A stretch of DNA of 64,000 nt from MFD04716-140 sp963703125 (lineage in GTDB: Bacteria > Bacteroidota > Bacteroidia > Flavobacteriales > Flavobacteriaceae), in assembly GCA_963703125.1 (NCBI GenBank), contig OY969790.1:1674001-1738000 (forward strand), written 5' to 3'. A model generated the notes under the pieces. The model made no database searches, was not told the origin of the DNA, and was given only the letters and a program-made list of their open reading frames with translations. Both the position numbers and the translations under genes were made by a program. Below are positions 15,668-25,574 of this stretch, piece after piece; the stretch's first letter is position 1, and every line of letters starts with the position of its first letter.

Positions 15668-17023
15668 TCAATATGCCTTTTCTTCGCCTGAAATGGCATT
15701 TAGCACGGTTTGTAATATAATCTTTATATCTAACACAAAAGACCAATTCTCAACATAAAAAATGTCGAATTTAATTCGATTCTGAATATCACTATCCTTT
15801 TCTATCTCGCCCCTATATCCACGCACTTGTGCCAATCCGGTAATTCCAGGCTTAACAAAATGACGCAGCATATATTTATCCACTTTATTGGCATACTCAT
15901 CGGTATGCTTGAGCATGTGAGGTCTTGGGCCCACAACCGACATATTCCCAAAAAGCACGTTGTAAAATTGTGGTAACTCATCAATACTGGTGCGGCGTAT
16001 GAAACTTCCTATTTTAGTAACCCGCATATCGTTCTTTCCCGCCTGTTCAATATCAGCGCCTCCATTCATTGCCATGGACCGAAACTTAAAACACAGAAAA
16101 TCACGGTTATCATAACCTGTTCGGCGTTGAATGAAAAACACGGGGCCCTTTGATTCCAGAACAATTAACAAAGCTAATATTGGACCAATCCAAACAAGAA
16201 GACCAAAAATGACAATCAACGAAAAGAAAATGTCAAATAATCTTTTTAAAGCCCCATTAATTGTATTGTGCAATGGTATATCCCTAAGCGAAAGTATGGG
16301 TAAATAATCATAGTATTCAAACTTCAATTTTTTAGAAAAAATATTCTTATTATCGGGTAAGAATTTTAGAATTCTCAAGTTGTTATCCGCAAAAGTGATA
16401 AAATCCTCAATTTCTGAGTTTCTAAGTTCAGATACTGAACAGTATATTTCGTCAATGTCGTGTGTTTTGATATAAGTGAAACATTTTTCAATATCAAAAT
16501 TATCATCCCTTGAACTAAACTGGGCCATCACCTTGTAACCAAATTCCTCCCTTTCATTGAAGACTTCAATTAACTGATCCGTTTTCTTATTTTTCCCCAC
16601 CACTACCACTTTCCTAATATTCCCCTTTAACCATCCCCTATATTTCATTAATAATACATAGTTCAATAGCTTTAGAAGTGCTATCACCATAAATACCATA
16701 ATAAAGTATTGACCTAAAGCCAATCTACTCATCGATGGCTGCTTAAAAAACCCGATATAGGCATATAAAATCATAAAAAAGAAAACAAATTGAGTAAATA
16801 TTTTCCTCAATATGTAAACAAGTTTCGAATGCCTATAAACCTGATAAAATTCATTTTTAAAGGAGAGAATCAACCAGGTTAAAGACAAATAGCTATGAAA
16901 AAGCATGGGTGATTGAAAATTGATCGGTGAAAAATATGCCAACAGGTTTATAGCCAATAAGTCTATCCCTAAGGAAATGGGTGTAATGAGTCCTGAGTAT
17001 CTATGTTTATTGAAAAACATCAA
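15668..17023 (-). CDS. Polyprenyl-phosphate sugar phosphotransferase (WcaJ/PssY type)
   Basis: A 451-residue initiating enzyme. The N-terminal half has four or five membrane helices and a CoA-binding-like domain ('RKVVVVGKNKKTDQLI'). The C-terminal catalytic part has a membrane-entering helix ('KRLFDIFFSLIVIFG'), 'GPVFFIQRRTGYDNRDFLCF' features, 'KFRSM' and 'RRTSIDELPQFYNVLFGNMS', then 'VGPRPHML' and 'KPGITGLAQVRGYRG'. These are hallmarks of enzymes that put the first sugar phosphate onto undecaprenyl phosphate at the inner membrane. It is the natural starting enzyme for the repeat unit made by this locus. The sugar is not predictable. Confidence 0.92.
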   Translation of the reverse strand: MMFFNKHRYSGLITPISLGIDLLAINLLAYFSPINFQSPMLFHSYLSLTWLILSFKNEFYQVYRHSKLVYILRKIFTQFVFFFMILYAYIGFFKQPSMSRLALGQYFIMVFMVIALLKLLNYVLLMKYRGWLKGNIRKVVVVGKNKKTDQLIEVFNEREEFGYKVMAQFSSRDDNFDIEKCFTYIKTHDIDEIYCSVSELRNSEIEDFITFADNNLRILKFLPDNKNIFSKKLKFEYYDYLPILSLRDIPLHNTINGALKRLFDIFFSLIVIFGLLVWIGPILALLIVLESKGPVFFIQRRTGYDNRDFLCFKFRSMAMNGGADIEQAGKNDMRVTKIGSFIRRTSIDELPQFYNVLFGNMSVVGPRPHMLKHTDEYANKVDKYMLRHFVKPGITGLAQVRGYRGEIEKDSDIQNRIKFDIFYVENWSFVLDIKIILQTVLNAISGEEKAY

Positions 17024-17120
17024 TATATTTTTATGATTGACGATCTATTTGGAAAGCAAAGATACTTCTAAAATAGAATGGCAAATTAAACCAACTTATA
17101 CTTGAAACAACATCTCCCTC

Positions 17121-18017
17121 CTAATTTGTATACATTTCTCTTAAAGTCTCTTTCAATGAATAGCTTTTAAAATCTTTCCTCAAAACATCTTTAAGTTTTT
17201 TTGTGGATCCTCTAAGCTCATTGATTTCATTTTTCCTAACGAACCGAGGATTTACCTCTACTTTTATTGAATATGAAGACAATATGCTCATTTCATTCAA
17301 AATATCTTGAATTGAATATGTTTTGGATGAAGAAATATTCAAAATGCCCGAAATATAATCCACCTCCAGCAAATCAATGTAAATTTGACATGTAAATCTT
17401 ATATCATTGTACTCCCTGTACGTATTCAAATTACCCAATTCTATAACTTCCTTTTTATCTTTAAAGTGATCCACAATTTTTGGAACTAAAAACTCACTCC
17501 CTTGTCCAATACCAGTATAATTAAAAGGTCTTGCTATAATAATGTTTAATTTATCATAATAGTTGGCGACCATATTTTCCATTGCCAATTTGCTGTTTCC
17601 ATAATGATTTACCGGCTTGGGGCACATATCCTCGGAAAGAATACTTCCAATATTCCCATATACGGCAGCGCTACTTGCTATAAGGATCTTCTTTGCGCCA
17701 ATCTTAAGTTCCTCAAGAACATCAAGAATATTCAATGTCCCTTGAATATTGGTTTCATACATTTGATTAATATTCTCCGAAGCAACAAAAGAGATAGCGG
17801 CCAGATGTATTACATAATTTGGACGAGTTCTATCAAGTACGGAGCGCAGTTCATTTTTAAATAAAATGTTGCACCGAAAATGATTGGTTTTATTGGACTC
17901 GAGATACGTTGAACCATATACTTCATAGCCCAATTCACTTAATCTCTTTTCCAGATGCATTCCAGAAAAACCCGTTATACCAGTGATAAAGACTTTTTGT
18001 TTAGACTGTGCTTCCAT
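17121..18017 (-). CDS. rmd: GDP-6-deoxy-4-keto-D-mannose reductase (GDP-D-rhamnose forming, RMD-like)
   Basis: A 298-residue SDR. The NAD(P) motif is 'ITGITGFSGMHLEKRL' (about 11-26); 'YGNSKLAMENM' has the catalytic Tyr-Lys pair; 'ARPFNYTGIGQGSEFLVPKI' is very close to the RMD family signature. RMD reduces the product of Gmd to GDP-D-rhamnose. The gene overlaps the gmd gene by 17 bases, the usual arrangement. Reduction to GDP-6-deoxy-D-talose or another stereoisomer is the main alternative, since only the keto-reducing face differs. Confidence 0.82.
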   Translation of the reverse strand: MEAQSKQKVFITGITGFSGMHLEKRLSELGYEVYGSTYLESNKTNHFRCNILFKNELRSVLDRTRPNYVIHLAAISFVASENINQMYETNIQGTLNILDVLEELKIGAKKILIASSAAVYGNIGSILSEDMCPKPVNHYGNSKLAMENMVANYYDKLNIIIARPFNYTGIGQGSEFLVPKIVDHFKDKKEVIELGNLNTYREYNDIRFTCQIYIDLLEVDYISGILNISSSKTYSIQDILNEMSILSSYSIKVEVNPRFVRKNEINELRGSTKKLKDVLRKDFKSYSLKETLREMYTN

Positions 18018-19035
18018 TTATATTTCGTTCAATGTCCTTTTCAACCATCATATCACACAATTGCTTTAAGGTCGTCTCAGGTCTCCAGTTTAAGATTTTA
18101 TTTGCCTTAGAGGCGTCTCCTATTAGTAATTCTACTTCAGCAGGACGATAAAACTTAGGATTCACCTTAATTAGTGTTTTACCTGTTTTGCTGTCAATAC
18201 CAATTTCACTTTCTTCTTTCCCTTTCCAATCAATATGAATATCGATGGCGCTGAAGGCCAAAGAAACAAAGTCCCTCACTGTCTGTGTCTTATTGGTGGC
18301 CAACACAAAAGTGCCAGGGTCATCTACTTGTAACATCCTGTACATTCCCTCAACATACTCCTTTGCGAAACCCCAATCCCTTTTGGCATCCATGTTCCCT
18401 AATTCCAATGAATCTTGCTTCCTTAAATGTATTTTTGCGACTGCATCCGTTATTTTTCTTGTTACAAACTCCTTCCCTCTTAATGGGGATTCATGGTTGA
18501 ATAGGATTCCACTTGTTGCAAATAAATTATACGACTCTTGATAATTTAAAGTAGCCCAATGCGCGAATACTTTCGCCACCCCATAGGGGCTCCTAGGGTG
18601 AAAGGGCGTCTCCTCATTTTGCGGTATAGCCTTTACTTTGCCAAACATTTCTGAAGTTGATGCCTGATAGAACTTTATTTTGGGATTAATTGTTCTAATG
18701 GCTTCAAGTAAGTTTAATGCCCCAATGCCCGTGATTTGCGCAGTTGCCACTGGTTGCGTGAATGAAACCCCAACAAAGCTTTGAGCGGCCAAGTTGTAAA
18801 TTTCATCGGGTTCGGTCTCTTTAATGATTCTATAGGCACTTGAGAGGTCGATCAAATCATATTCTAAAAGTAGCAAGTTGGGATCATTTTCAATTCCCAA
18901 TTCTTCTATTCTCCAGAAATTGGTAGAACTTGTTCTTCTATAGGTACCATACACCTTATATCCTTTTTTTAATAAAAGTTCAGCAAGGTATGCAGCGTCC
19001 TGACCCGTGATACCCGTTATTAATGCCTTCTTCAT
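18001..19035 (-). CDS. gmd: GDP-mannose 4,6-dehydratase
   Basis: A 344-residue SDR that turns GDP-D-mannose into GDP-4-keto-6-deoxy-D-mannose. It has 'ALITGITGQDAAYLAELLL' (about 4-22), the 'YRRTSS' loop, 'EIYNLAAQSFVGVSF' (about 78-92), 'ASTSEMFG' with the catalytic Ser/Thr-Glu, 'PYGVAK' with Tyr-Lys, and 'RGKEFVTRKITDAVA'. The start overlaps the stop of the GT4 gene by four bases. With the next gene it should make GDP-D-rhamnose. Confidence 0.96.
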   Translation of the reverse strand: MKKALITGITGQDAAYLAELLLKKGYKVYGTYRRTSSTNFWRIEELGIENDPNLLLLEYDLIDLSSAYRIIKETEPDEIYNLAAQSFVGVSFTQPVATAQITGIGALNLLEAIRTINPKIKFYQASTSEMFGKVKAIPQNEETPFHPRSPYGVAKVFAHWATLNYQESYNLFATSGILFNHESPLRGKEFVTRKITDAVAKIHLRKQDSLELGNMDAKRDWGFAKEYVEGMYRMLQVDDPGTFVLATNKTQTVRDFVSLAFSAIDIHIDWKGKEESEIGIDSKTGKTLIKVNPKFYRPAEVELLIGDASKANKILNWRPETTLKQLCDMMVEKDIERNINGSTV

Positions 19036-20174
19036 TTCTTTCTTTTTTCAATTATTTCAGTAAAAGTTTCCCTTATATTTTGCCTAAATATTTCCTTGTC
19101 AAATGATAAGGCAAATTCCCTACTATTTTTAGGGGTAAATAAATTATAATTTTCTTCGAAATACGACACCGCGTTCAATAATGACGGGATATCCTGCTTA
19201 TCAAAATAAACTCCTGTATCGCCATCCTCAATTGGCTGATTCACAAATTTTCCTTTGACAGTTTCCAATGAACCTCCCTTACCATAGGCTATTACCGGAG
19301 TTCCGCATGCTTGGGCTTCTATGGGAACAATCCCAAAATCCTCCTCAGCAGCAAAAATAAATGCTTTTGCTCTCTGCATATGATTCTTCAGAACATCAAA
19401 ATTTTGGTACCCCAACAATGTAATATTTTTGCCTGCCTTGCCTTTAATTTTATCAAATTCCGGCCCATCGCCAATTACAACCAATTTCTTTTCGGGCAAT
19501 TGGGAAAATGCTTCCACAATAAGGTCAATTTTTTTATAAGGGACCATTCTGGATGCCGTTAGATAAAAATCTTCCTTTTCCTCAAATAAGGTAAAGTCAT
19601 TTACTGCAACAGGCGGATATATTACCTTGAATGATTCCCTTCTATAGGTTCTCCACACCCTCTTTTCTATATAATTTGATATGGGTATGAATTCGTCCAC
19701 ATTGTTTGCCGTATTTCTATCCCATTTCCGTATATAATGCAAAACAGTCTTGGCAAAAAAACCTTTCAAACCTTTTGTTAAGTTAGCTTCCTTGAGGTAT
19801 TGATGGTACAAATCCCATGCATATCTTATAGGTGAATAGATATAACATATATGTATTTGATTTGCATTTGTTATTACTCCCTTGGCAACCGCATGGGAGG
19901 ATGAGATAATTAAATCATACTCCGACAAATCAAATTGTTCAATGGCATATGGAAATATAGGCAGATAATTTTTCCATTTTGTCTTGGCCTTCGGGAGTTT
20001 TTGAACAAATGAATTTGTAACCCTCTTGGGGTCTATACCAAGTTTTTTTATGCTTTCCTCATCTGAAACCAGCACAAAAATATCTGCCTCGGGATACATA
20101 TTTGCAAATTCTACAAAACAACTTTCTGAGCCCGCAATTACTGTAAGCCACTCATGTACCAATGCTACTTTCAT
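19032..20174 (-). CDS. Glycosyltransferase family 4 (WbaZ/WbpZ-like)
   Basis: A 380-residue GT-B retaining transferase. The N-terminus 'MKVALVHEWLTVIAGSESCF' and the acceptor-side stretch 'HICYIYSPIRYAWDLYHQYL' (about 125-144) fit the WbaZ/WbpY/WbpZ group, often mannosyl- or rhamnosyltransferases. The donor site has 'SRMVPYKKIDLIVEAF', 'VIGDGPEFDKI' and 'EDFGIVPIEAQACGTPVIAYG' with the EX7E motif. Its position directly before gmd and rmd suggests GDP-D-rhamnose or GDP-mannose as donor. The stop of the epimerase gene upstream abuts its start. Confidence 0.88.
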   Translation of the reverse strand: MKVALVHEWLTVIAGSESCFVEFANMYPEADIFVLVSDEESIKKLGIDPKRVTNSFVQKLPKAKTKWKNYLPIFPYAIEQFDLSEYDLIISSSHAVAKGVITNANQIHICYIYSPIRYAWDLYHQYLKEANLTKGLKGFFAKTVLHYIRKWDRNTANNVDEFIPISNYIEKRVWRTYRRESFKVIYPPVAVNDFTLFEEKEDFYLTASRMVPYKKIDLIVEAFSQLPEKKLVVIGDGPEFDKIKGKAGKNITLLGYQNFDVLKNHMQRAKAFIFAAEEDFGIVPIEAQACGTPVIAYGKGGSLETVKGKFVNQPIEDGDTGVYFDKQDIPSLLNAVSYFEENYNLFTPKNSREFALSFDKEIFRQNIRETFTEIIEKRKK

Positions 20175-21173
20175 CTAGTCAAAATCTTCTGGTGAAATTG
20201 ACCGCCAGTGTTTGAGGGCCCTTTTAAAATCATATTTAAAGTCAAAATTGTTATCCACTAAATACTTTGGTTTAATATTGGTCGGAAATCCCGCCTTTCT
20301 TACTCTAACGGGGTGTATATCGGTTTGTTTCCCAATCAATTTTAACCCCTTTTGAACGAAAAAGGCAATAAAAGAGAGCATTTTAACCGACATCTTTATC
20401 GTTGGTTTTTTGTACCCCAATTGTCCCTTCACAATTTCAACCATCTCTTTTAAAGGGACAACTGGGTTCTCGGCATAATTATAAATTATAAGCCTATCCC
20501 TTTTTACCATTGTGAACAACATGCTTTCAACCAAACCGTAAACATAGCCATATCCTTTAATAATATTGCCCCCATTAGGTAAAACAAATGTTCCTTTTTT
20601 AAGTGCTTTGATCATTCGGAAAACATTGCCTGGGTCTTTTGGGCCAAAAATAACGCTCGGTCGAACAATGACCAGCCTTCTTTCCTGATTTTCTGCCAGC
20701 CAAATCTGATGGATCTTTTCTGCTAGGGCCTTTGATATGCCATACGCTGTTTCGGGATATAAAGGTGATTGCTCCGATCTCTCCAGTAAAGATCTGCCGT
20801 AGGGCGCAATGCTGCTTGTAAACAAGATATTTTTAATGCCATTCCTTCTGGCAAAATCCACTATGTTCTCAGCACCCGGAATATTTGTATCGAAATATTC
20901 ATGATACTCATGGCCAGGCTCCCGATGTACGGCCGCAAAATTAAAGATCCAACTTTTATCTCCGTCGCATTCACCTGGCGCTAGTGTAATGTCATTCCTA
21001 ACATCTAGCTCCACAAACTTTAAATTCCCTGCACTTTTTTGGTCATCAAAACCTTCAAGGTTTCGGATATCAAGGACAATATATTTATCAAATGACTTGG
21101 TCTTTATTAATTCATTTAACAAATGTGTGCCGATATATCCGGAACCTCCAAAAATAAATGCTACTGAGGCCAT
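20175..21173 (-). CDS. NAD-dependent epimerase/dehydratase (extended SDR)
   Basis: A 332-residue SDR with the cofactor motif 'FIFGGSGYIGTHLLNEL' (about 6-22), 'TSSIAPYG' and 'YGISKALAEKI' (Tyr-Lys), and 'IVRPSVIFGPKDPGNVFRMI'. The C-terminal part has a hydrophobic stretch ('MSVKMLSFIAFFVQKGL', near 260), as in some membrane-associated sugar or sterol-type SDRs. The substrate cannot be predicted. It starts the rightmost block of the locus after the plus-strand hydrolase, with 172 bases of divergent intergenic DNA, so it may have its own promoter. Confidence 0.85.
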   Translation of the reverse strand: MASVAFIFGGSGYIGTHLLNELIKTKSFDKYIVLDIRNLEGFDDQKSAGNLKFVELDVRNDITLAPGECDGDKSWIFNFAAVHREPGHEYHEYFDTNIPGAENIVDFARRNGIKNILFTSSIAPYGRSLLERSEQSPLYPETAYGISKALAEKIHQIWLAENQERRLVIVRPSVIFGPKDPGNVFRMIKALKKGTFVLPNGGNIIKGYGYVYGLVESMLFTMVKRDRLIIYNYAENPVVPLKEMVEIVKGQLGYKKPTIKMSVKMLSFIAFFVQKGLKLIGKQTDIHPVRVRKAGFPTNIKPKYLVDNNFDFKYDFKRALKHWRSISPEDFD

Positions 21174-21345
21174 GAATTGAATTTAAGTGCAAATATATTT
21201 TATAAAATGTACTTTTATCCAATATATTCATTTTTACCCGTGAATCCTATAGAAAGCAATTTTAGAACGAGTCTAGATCAAGGCAAAATAACCGTTTCTA
21301 AAATGGCTTTCAATTGTAAAAAAATTATCTCTAATTGGAATTTAA

Positions 21346-22287
21346 ATGAAATTTTTACCTAAAATACTGGCTTATTTCTTCGGTTCAATTATCGTGTTGG
21401 GAAGTATTTTATTCTTTTTCTTTCCCAAATTTACTTCATCAATAGGCTTTTTCATTAGAGCCAACGAAGCAAATCTCACACTCAAAACAACGAATGTGAA
21501 TGGATATCAAATGAATTATTATGAGGGGGGTAATGAAGCTTCAAAAGACACATTGATCTTGTTACATGGTTTTGCGGATAGTAAAACAGGGTTTTTAAAA
21601 ATGGCGAAATATTTGACTACTGATTATTATGTTGTTATTCCGGATCTTTTGGGTCATGGGGAGAATAGCAAAACAGATCTGGTTACATATGATACTGAAA
21701 CACAAGCAAAATATTTTCTTGCCCTGATAGATAGTATGGAATTAAAAAAATTCAATTTAGCTGGTGTTTCTGGCGGGGGATTAATAGTGCTCGAAATCTC
21801 TAGATTGGCAAAAAATCGCACAAAATCCATTACCCTCATTAATACTCCCTATTTAACTCTTGACAACACTAGATACAAGAAGAGTTTCTCATTTAGGATT
21901 AAAGATGATCAAGGGCTTGATTCCATTTTAAGCAAAGTGTTTTTTAAGACCCCTAATTTTTCATTTCCAACGAAAAGATATCTTATTCATGAAGTTGATG
22001 CTGATTTGAAATTTGTAAATGAGCACATTATTCCAAAAATAAAGCCTGAAAATTCAGTGGAATTGGAAGAAAAATTAGGGCATTACAAAAATTCAGTTCT
22101 AGTGCTACATAGCACCAATGATTTATTGGTTCCAATTGAAAATGCAGAACTTTATTGCAAGATATTCCCCAATTCAACCTACGGCACCTTAAAAAATACC
22201 GCTCAGTACCCTCAATACGAAAATCCATCAGGGGTTGCGGCATCCATATCCGGACAAATCCTAAAATCTCAGAATATCGTAAAATAG
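21346..22287 (+). CDS. Alpha/beta hydrolase, membrane-anchored
   Basis: A 313-residue hydrolase with an N-terminal hydrophobic anchor ('ILAYFFGSIIVLGSILFFFF', about 6-25). The fold's marks are 'LILLHGFADSKTGF' (oxyanion region, about 71-84), 'YYVVIPDLLGHGENSK' (about 95-110), the nucleophile serine in GVSGGG (about 139-144), and an Asp in 'LHSTNDLLVPIENAEL'. The C-terminal catalytic His is not obvious in the tail ('KNTAQYPQYENP'), which is odd. It is the only plus-strand gene between 14.6 and 31 kb and converges with the broken O-antigen ligase gene. Role unknown; it may be a later insertion. Confidence 0.82.
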   Translation: MKFLPKILAYFFGSIIVLGSILFFFFPKFTSSIGFFIRANEANLTLKTTNVNGYQMNYYEGGNEASKDTLILLHGFADSKTGFLKMAKYLTTDYYVVIPDLLGHGENSKTDLVTYDTETQAKYFLALIDSMELKKFNLAGVSGGGLIVLEISRLAKNRTKSITLINTPYLTLDNTRYKKSFSFRIKDDQGLDSILSKVFFKTPNFSFPTKRYLIHEVDADLKFVNEHIIPKIKPENSVELEEKLGHYKNSVLVLHSTNDLLVPIENAELYCKIFPNSTYGTLKNTAQYPQYENPSGVAASISGQILKSQNIVK

Positions 22288-22348
22288 CTAGAGACAATTT
22301 GCTTACAGTCCATCATTTACTGTTTCCAGAAGATGGTCAAAATTTAAA

Positions 22349-23561
22349 TTAGGGCTGTTCTTCGTTCCCAATACTACTTGCCAAAATGGAAAGCGGACAA
22401 AAAACCGAAAATATAACTATACCCTTTAAGACTGAGAGTACAGATTCGGTACACATTCCCACCAGAAAGAGTATAGCGATTGAATACCCCAAAAGATTTG
22501 AAATTTTCAAAGAAAACTTTGTATGCCAAACTGGATAAAGCACTAAATAAATGAGTGCCAAGAATCCAAAAAGACCCATATCCAAGTAGTTTTTAAGGTA
22601 TTGGTTATGTAGGTCAAATCCCGTATAATTTTCTCTTACATCCGTAATGTTTACCATATAATTTTTCAATAATTCATATCCCCGTCCAACTCCTTCGCCC
22701 CATAAGAAATAGTTGTTCTCAATTTCAATAAGCGCCTCTCTCCATAGAAAGAAGCGTTCATCATTGGGAACGGCATTGATTTTCACCATTAAGAATGGCA
22801 GTAAATAGAGTGCGATAATAGCAATCAGAAAAGTCAGAAGAAACAAACTAATGAGTTGAATTGCCTTAAACCGATTATTTTTAAAATAAATATATGAGGC
22901 TAACCCTAAGACTAACAAATTAACGAACAATGGTGTCCTAGCAGACAAAAATAACAACGCCAGATTGAACATTATTAAAGTAAAAATCAAAAAATACTTC
23001 TTGCTTTCTATTTTAAAATACGAATTGCTCAATACAATTGTGTTTCCAAGGACCAGCAAATAACTCCAATATGTGGGATGCACGTTCAATATATGAGGGA
23101 ATTTGAACTGTAGGTACTCGGGTTCTAGCACCTCAACCCAATCTGACCACACAAAGTAAAATAAGGCAAGTTTGATCAAAGCAAAAAGTATTGTGACAAT
23201 CAACAATGTCAAATAACTGTCTAAAAATACTTTTAGTCTTCTAAAGGTCCCATTTTATTCCGAATACAACAATTGGGATAATGAGCATGGATGCTTGCCG
23301 CTCAAGTTGTTTAATCGCCAATGGTATATCACCGGAAAATATGGTGAACGCAATGTATATTATTATGTAACTTAAAAACGGGGCTAACAACAATCTGTAT
23401 TCACGAAAACCTTTTTTAAAATCAAAAAGGAAGAGTGCCACGAGTAAGGCTATTAAAAATGGTATGGTTTTTTCACCGAAAAAAATAGTTGCATAAGGCA
23501 ATAAGGCCAATGTAATTGGGAATGTATAATATAATGCTACATTTTTCGATATTTTTCCCAA
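22349..23561 (-). pseudogene. O-antigen ligase/polymerase-like protein split by a frameshift
   Basis: Two adjacent reading frames make one protein. The first (23561-23241, 106 residues) is the membrane-rich N-terminus and ends 'VVFGIKWDL' at a TAG. The second (to 22349, 287 residues from TTG 23212) continues with membrane segments and the large loop typical of Wzy/O-antigen ligase proteins ('FFLWREALIEIENNYFLWGEG', 'GFDLHNQYLKNYLDMGLFGF'). The second frame is open upstream of that TTG to 23254 and encodes 'RRLKVFLDSY'. Removing one T from 23243-23245 joins them into about 403 residues. Either a real inactivating mutation or a sequencing error. An intact member lies at 24342-25574. Confidence 0.8.
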
Positions 23562-23564
23562 TTG

Positions 23565-24341
23565 TCATTCTGGCTTTTGAAGTATTAGCAAATGATTTTG
23601 AGCGGCCCAAGGAAACAATTTATCAAAAAGGTACTTATCAGAAGCATAAACCATCTCAGTAAAAAACTTAATAAAAATATTTTTCTGATTGTAGCGTGTT
23701 AAAAAAATGGCCATTGAATTTTTAGGCAGCACACCATATCGTTCATGCTTTTTTATCACAAAGCCAGCTTCAGTAACCTTCTTTTTAATTTCTTTATTGG
23801 TATACAAAAATGTATGGTGCTGTCTTCCTGTTTTTCTGCAAATTGCCTCAATCCAAGATCCCGTGTTGGGCAAATGACCAATGACCAAATGACCACCTTT
23901 CTTTATAATTCTAAACAACTCGGAAAGTGATTTAACATCATCACCCCCAAACTCGCGAACATGTTCCAATACCCCACATGAAACTGCAATATCAAAACTG
24001 TTTTCTTGATAAGGCAATAATATGGGTTCTTTGCTAAATTCATATTCAAAAGACCCTTTCTTGGCCAAGGCTTCTAAGGTTTTTGTATAAATGGTATAAT
24101 CATCTCCTACGGGGCTATACGCCTTTACCTTTTTGCCCAAATAGCTTTGTACATAGGCGAAATGGCCATAGCCAGCGCCCCAATCCAAAAGACTGCTTCC
24201 TGGCAAAGCTAGCGTATGATTGTGTAGTTCTTCATATTGTTTCAAATAATAACGAGATGATAAAACAGCATTTTGGCTATATTCCAAATTCCAGTCCTTT
24301 GCCAATGCATCATAGGCATCCAATAAGTTCTTATCTTCCAT
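23565..24341 (-). CDS. Class I SAM-dependent methyltransferase
   Basis: A 258-residue Rossmann-fold methyltransferase. Motif I is 'GSSLLDWGAGYGHFAYV' (about 48-64), and the later motif is 'FDIAVSCGVLEHVREFGGDD' (about 114-133), followed by 'LFRIIKKGGHLVIGHLPN'. The family commonly methylates sugars, lipids or small molecules; the Met-type arrangement here is closest to the Methyltransf_11/23 group. Placed between the Wzy-type polymerase and the broken ligase, it may methylate a residue of the glycan, for example an O-methyl cap. That role is inferred from position only. Confidence 0.85.
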   Translation of the reverse strand: MEDKNLLDAYDALAKDWNLEYSQNAVLSSRYYLKQYEELHNHTLALPGSSLLDWGAGYGHFAYVQSYLGKKVKAYSPVGDDYTIYTKTLEALAKKGSFEYEFSKEPILLPYQENSFDIAVSCGVLEHVREFGGDDVKSLSELFRIIKKGGHLVIGHLPNTGSWIEAICRKTGRQHHTFLYTNKEIKKKVTEAGFVIKKHERYGVLPKNSMAIFLTRYNQKNIFIKFFTEMVYASDKYLFDKLFPWAAQNHLLILQKPE

Positions 24342-25574
24342 TTACAATTCAATAGGGATTTGAATATTGCTTTCTTCTTCGTTCTTTTTCATTTGCTTTA
24401 TGAACAACATTAATAATAAAGCATATATCCATCCGGTCTGGGCCGCAAAGAATATCGGGTTTACCAGTAATTCAAGATGGATGAAGATGAACAGCCCAAA
24501 AATAGTTAATTTATACTTATTTTGACTTTTGTAACAAACCCAACCTAAATAAAAAATGGCCAGAAGATATGTCAACAATAGTATTATCCCATTTCTAAAA
24601 AGAATGTCAATCAAAAAATTATGTGAGGTCTCATAATGTTGTAATGTCGCCTCATCATAAAAATCAATACTCCCATTGCCATGGCCAAAAATTATTTGAA
24701 GAATTGATGAGTTGGACATCTCGCCAAAAATTGCTTTGATAAGCGATCCCCTTCCCGAAAAGAAAATGTCCAAGCTTTCATTGTTTGTGAACAAACCAAA
24801 AAAACGTTCGCATATAAGGTTCCATATAACCTGAGATTTACCGGTAACCATTATAAATACCGCCACTAGGAATGTAATTACGGCTGAGTATTTGAAAATA
24901 TTATTTATTGTTCTTTTATCAAGACTAATCATTGAAGTTAGTAATATACATACAATCACGCTCAATAATGCCCCCCTTGACATTGTCAAAGCAATTGCAA
25001 GTAAAAAATAGACCATGAGTGCTATTCTTAAAAATCTACGTTTAAAGTGGAAGAAAACGACAATCAATGCGATTCCTATTAAAAGCGCGAAATTGTTCAC
25101 TCCTCCCACAAAATAAGCCTCAATACGCTTTCCGGCCTCAACACTAAATTGTAATATATGGTCTGGTTCCTCAATTATGACCCTTATAGTTACCAGAAAG
25201 ACAATCCCGGTAAAAAGTTTTAGAAAATAATCAATGGATATTCTTTCAAAGAAATAAACCGCCATCAGGAATACAAGGGTGTTTTGTAGATAAATTACGG
25301 TTGTAACTATTTGTTGCTTAAGTATCTCTGGTGCGAAAAAAAAAACATTGAGCAATGTTGTAATAAATGAATATGTAAAAAATGCCATGCCCAAGATTGA
25401 GGCACTCTTTAAGATTAAGCCACCTTGGGTCTTTGCCAATATGAATAAAAAAAGGCCGAAAATAATTAAAGTTGAAAGATATACATTTCCAATACCCTCA
25501 ATAATAATATAATTGAAAACTATTGATAGTAATAAAGCCGTTAATGTTGATTTAGATATCGATTTCGTTATCAA
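24342..25574 (-). CDS. O-antigen polymerase/ligase (Wzy-type)
   Basis: A 410-residue protein with about twelve membrane helices. A large periplasmic loop between 265 and 320 carries 'FFSGRGSLIKAIFGEM', 'FGHGNGSIDFYDE' and 'YETSHNFLIDILFRNGIIL', which fits the Wzy_C/O-antigen ligase domain. It probably polymerises repeat units in the periplasm, or ligates the finished chain. The start overlaps the upstream gene by 23 bases and the stop is next to the methyltransferase start. It is the intact counterpart of the frameshifted gene at 22.3-23.6 kb. Confidence 0.85.
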   Translation of the reverse strand: MITKSISKSTLTALLLSIVFNYIIIEGIGNVYLSTLIIFGLFLFILAKTQGGLILKSASILGMAFFTYSFITTLLNVFFFAPEILKQQIVTTVIYLQNTLVFLMAVYFFERISIDYFLKLFTGIVFLVTIRVIIEEPDHILQFSVEAGKRIEAYFVGGVNNFALLIGIALIVVFFHFKRRFLRIALMVYFLLAIALTMSRGALLSVIVCILLTSMISLDKRTINNIFKYSAVITFLVAVFIMVTGKSQVIWNLICERFFGLFTNNESLDIFFSGRGSLIKAIFGEMSNSSILQIIFGHGNGSIDFYDEATLQHYETSHNFLIDILFRNGIILLLTYLLAIFYLGWVCYKSQNKYKLTIFGLFIFIHLELLVNPIFFAAQTGWIYALLLMLFIKQMKKNEEESNIQIPIEL

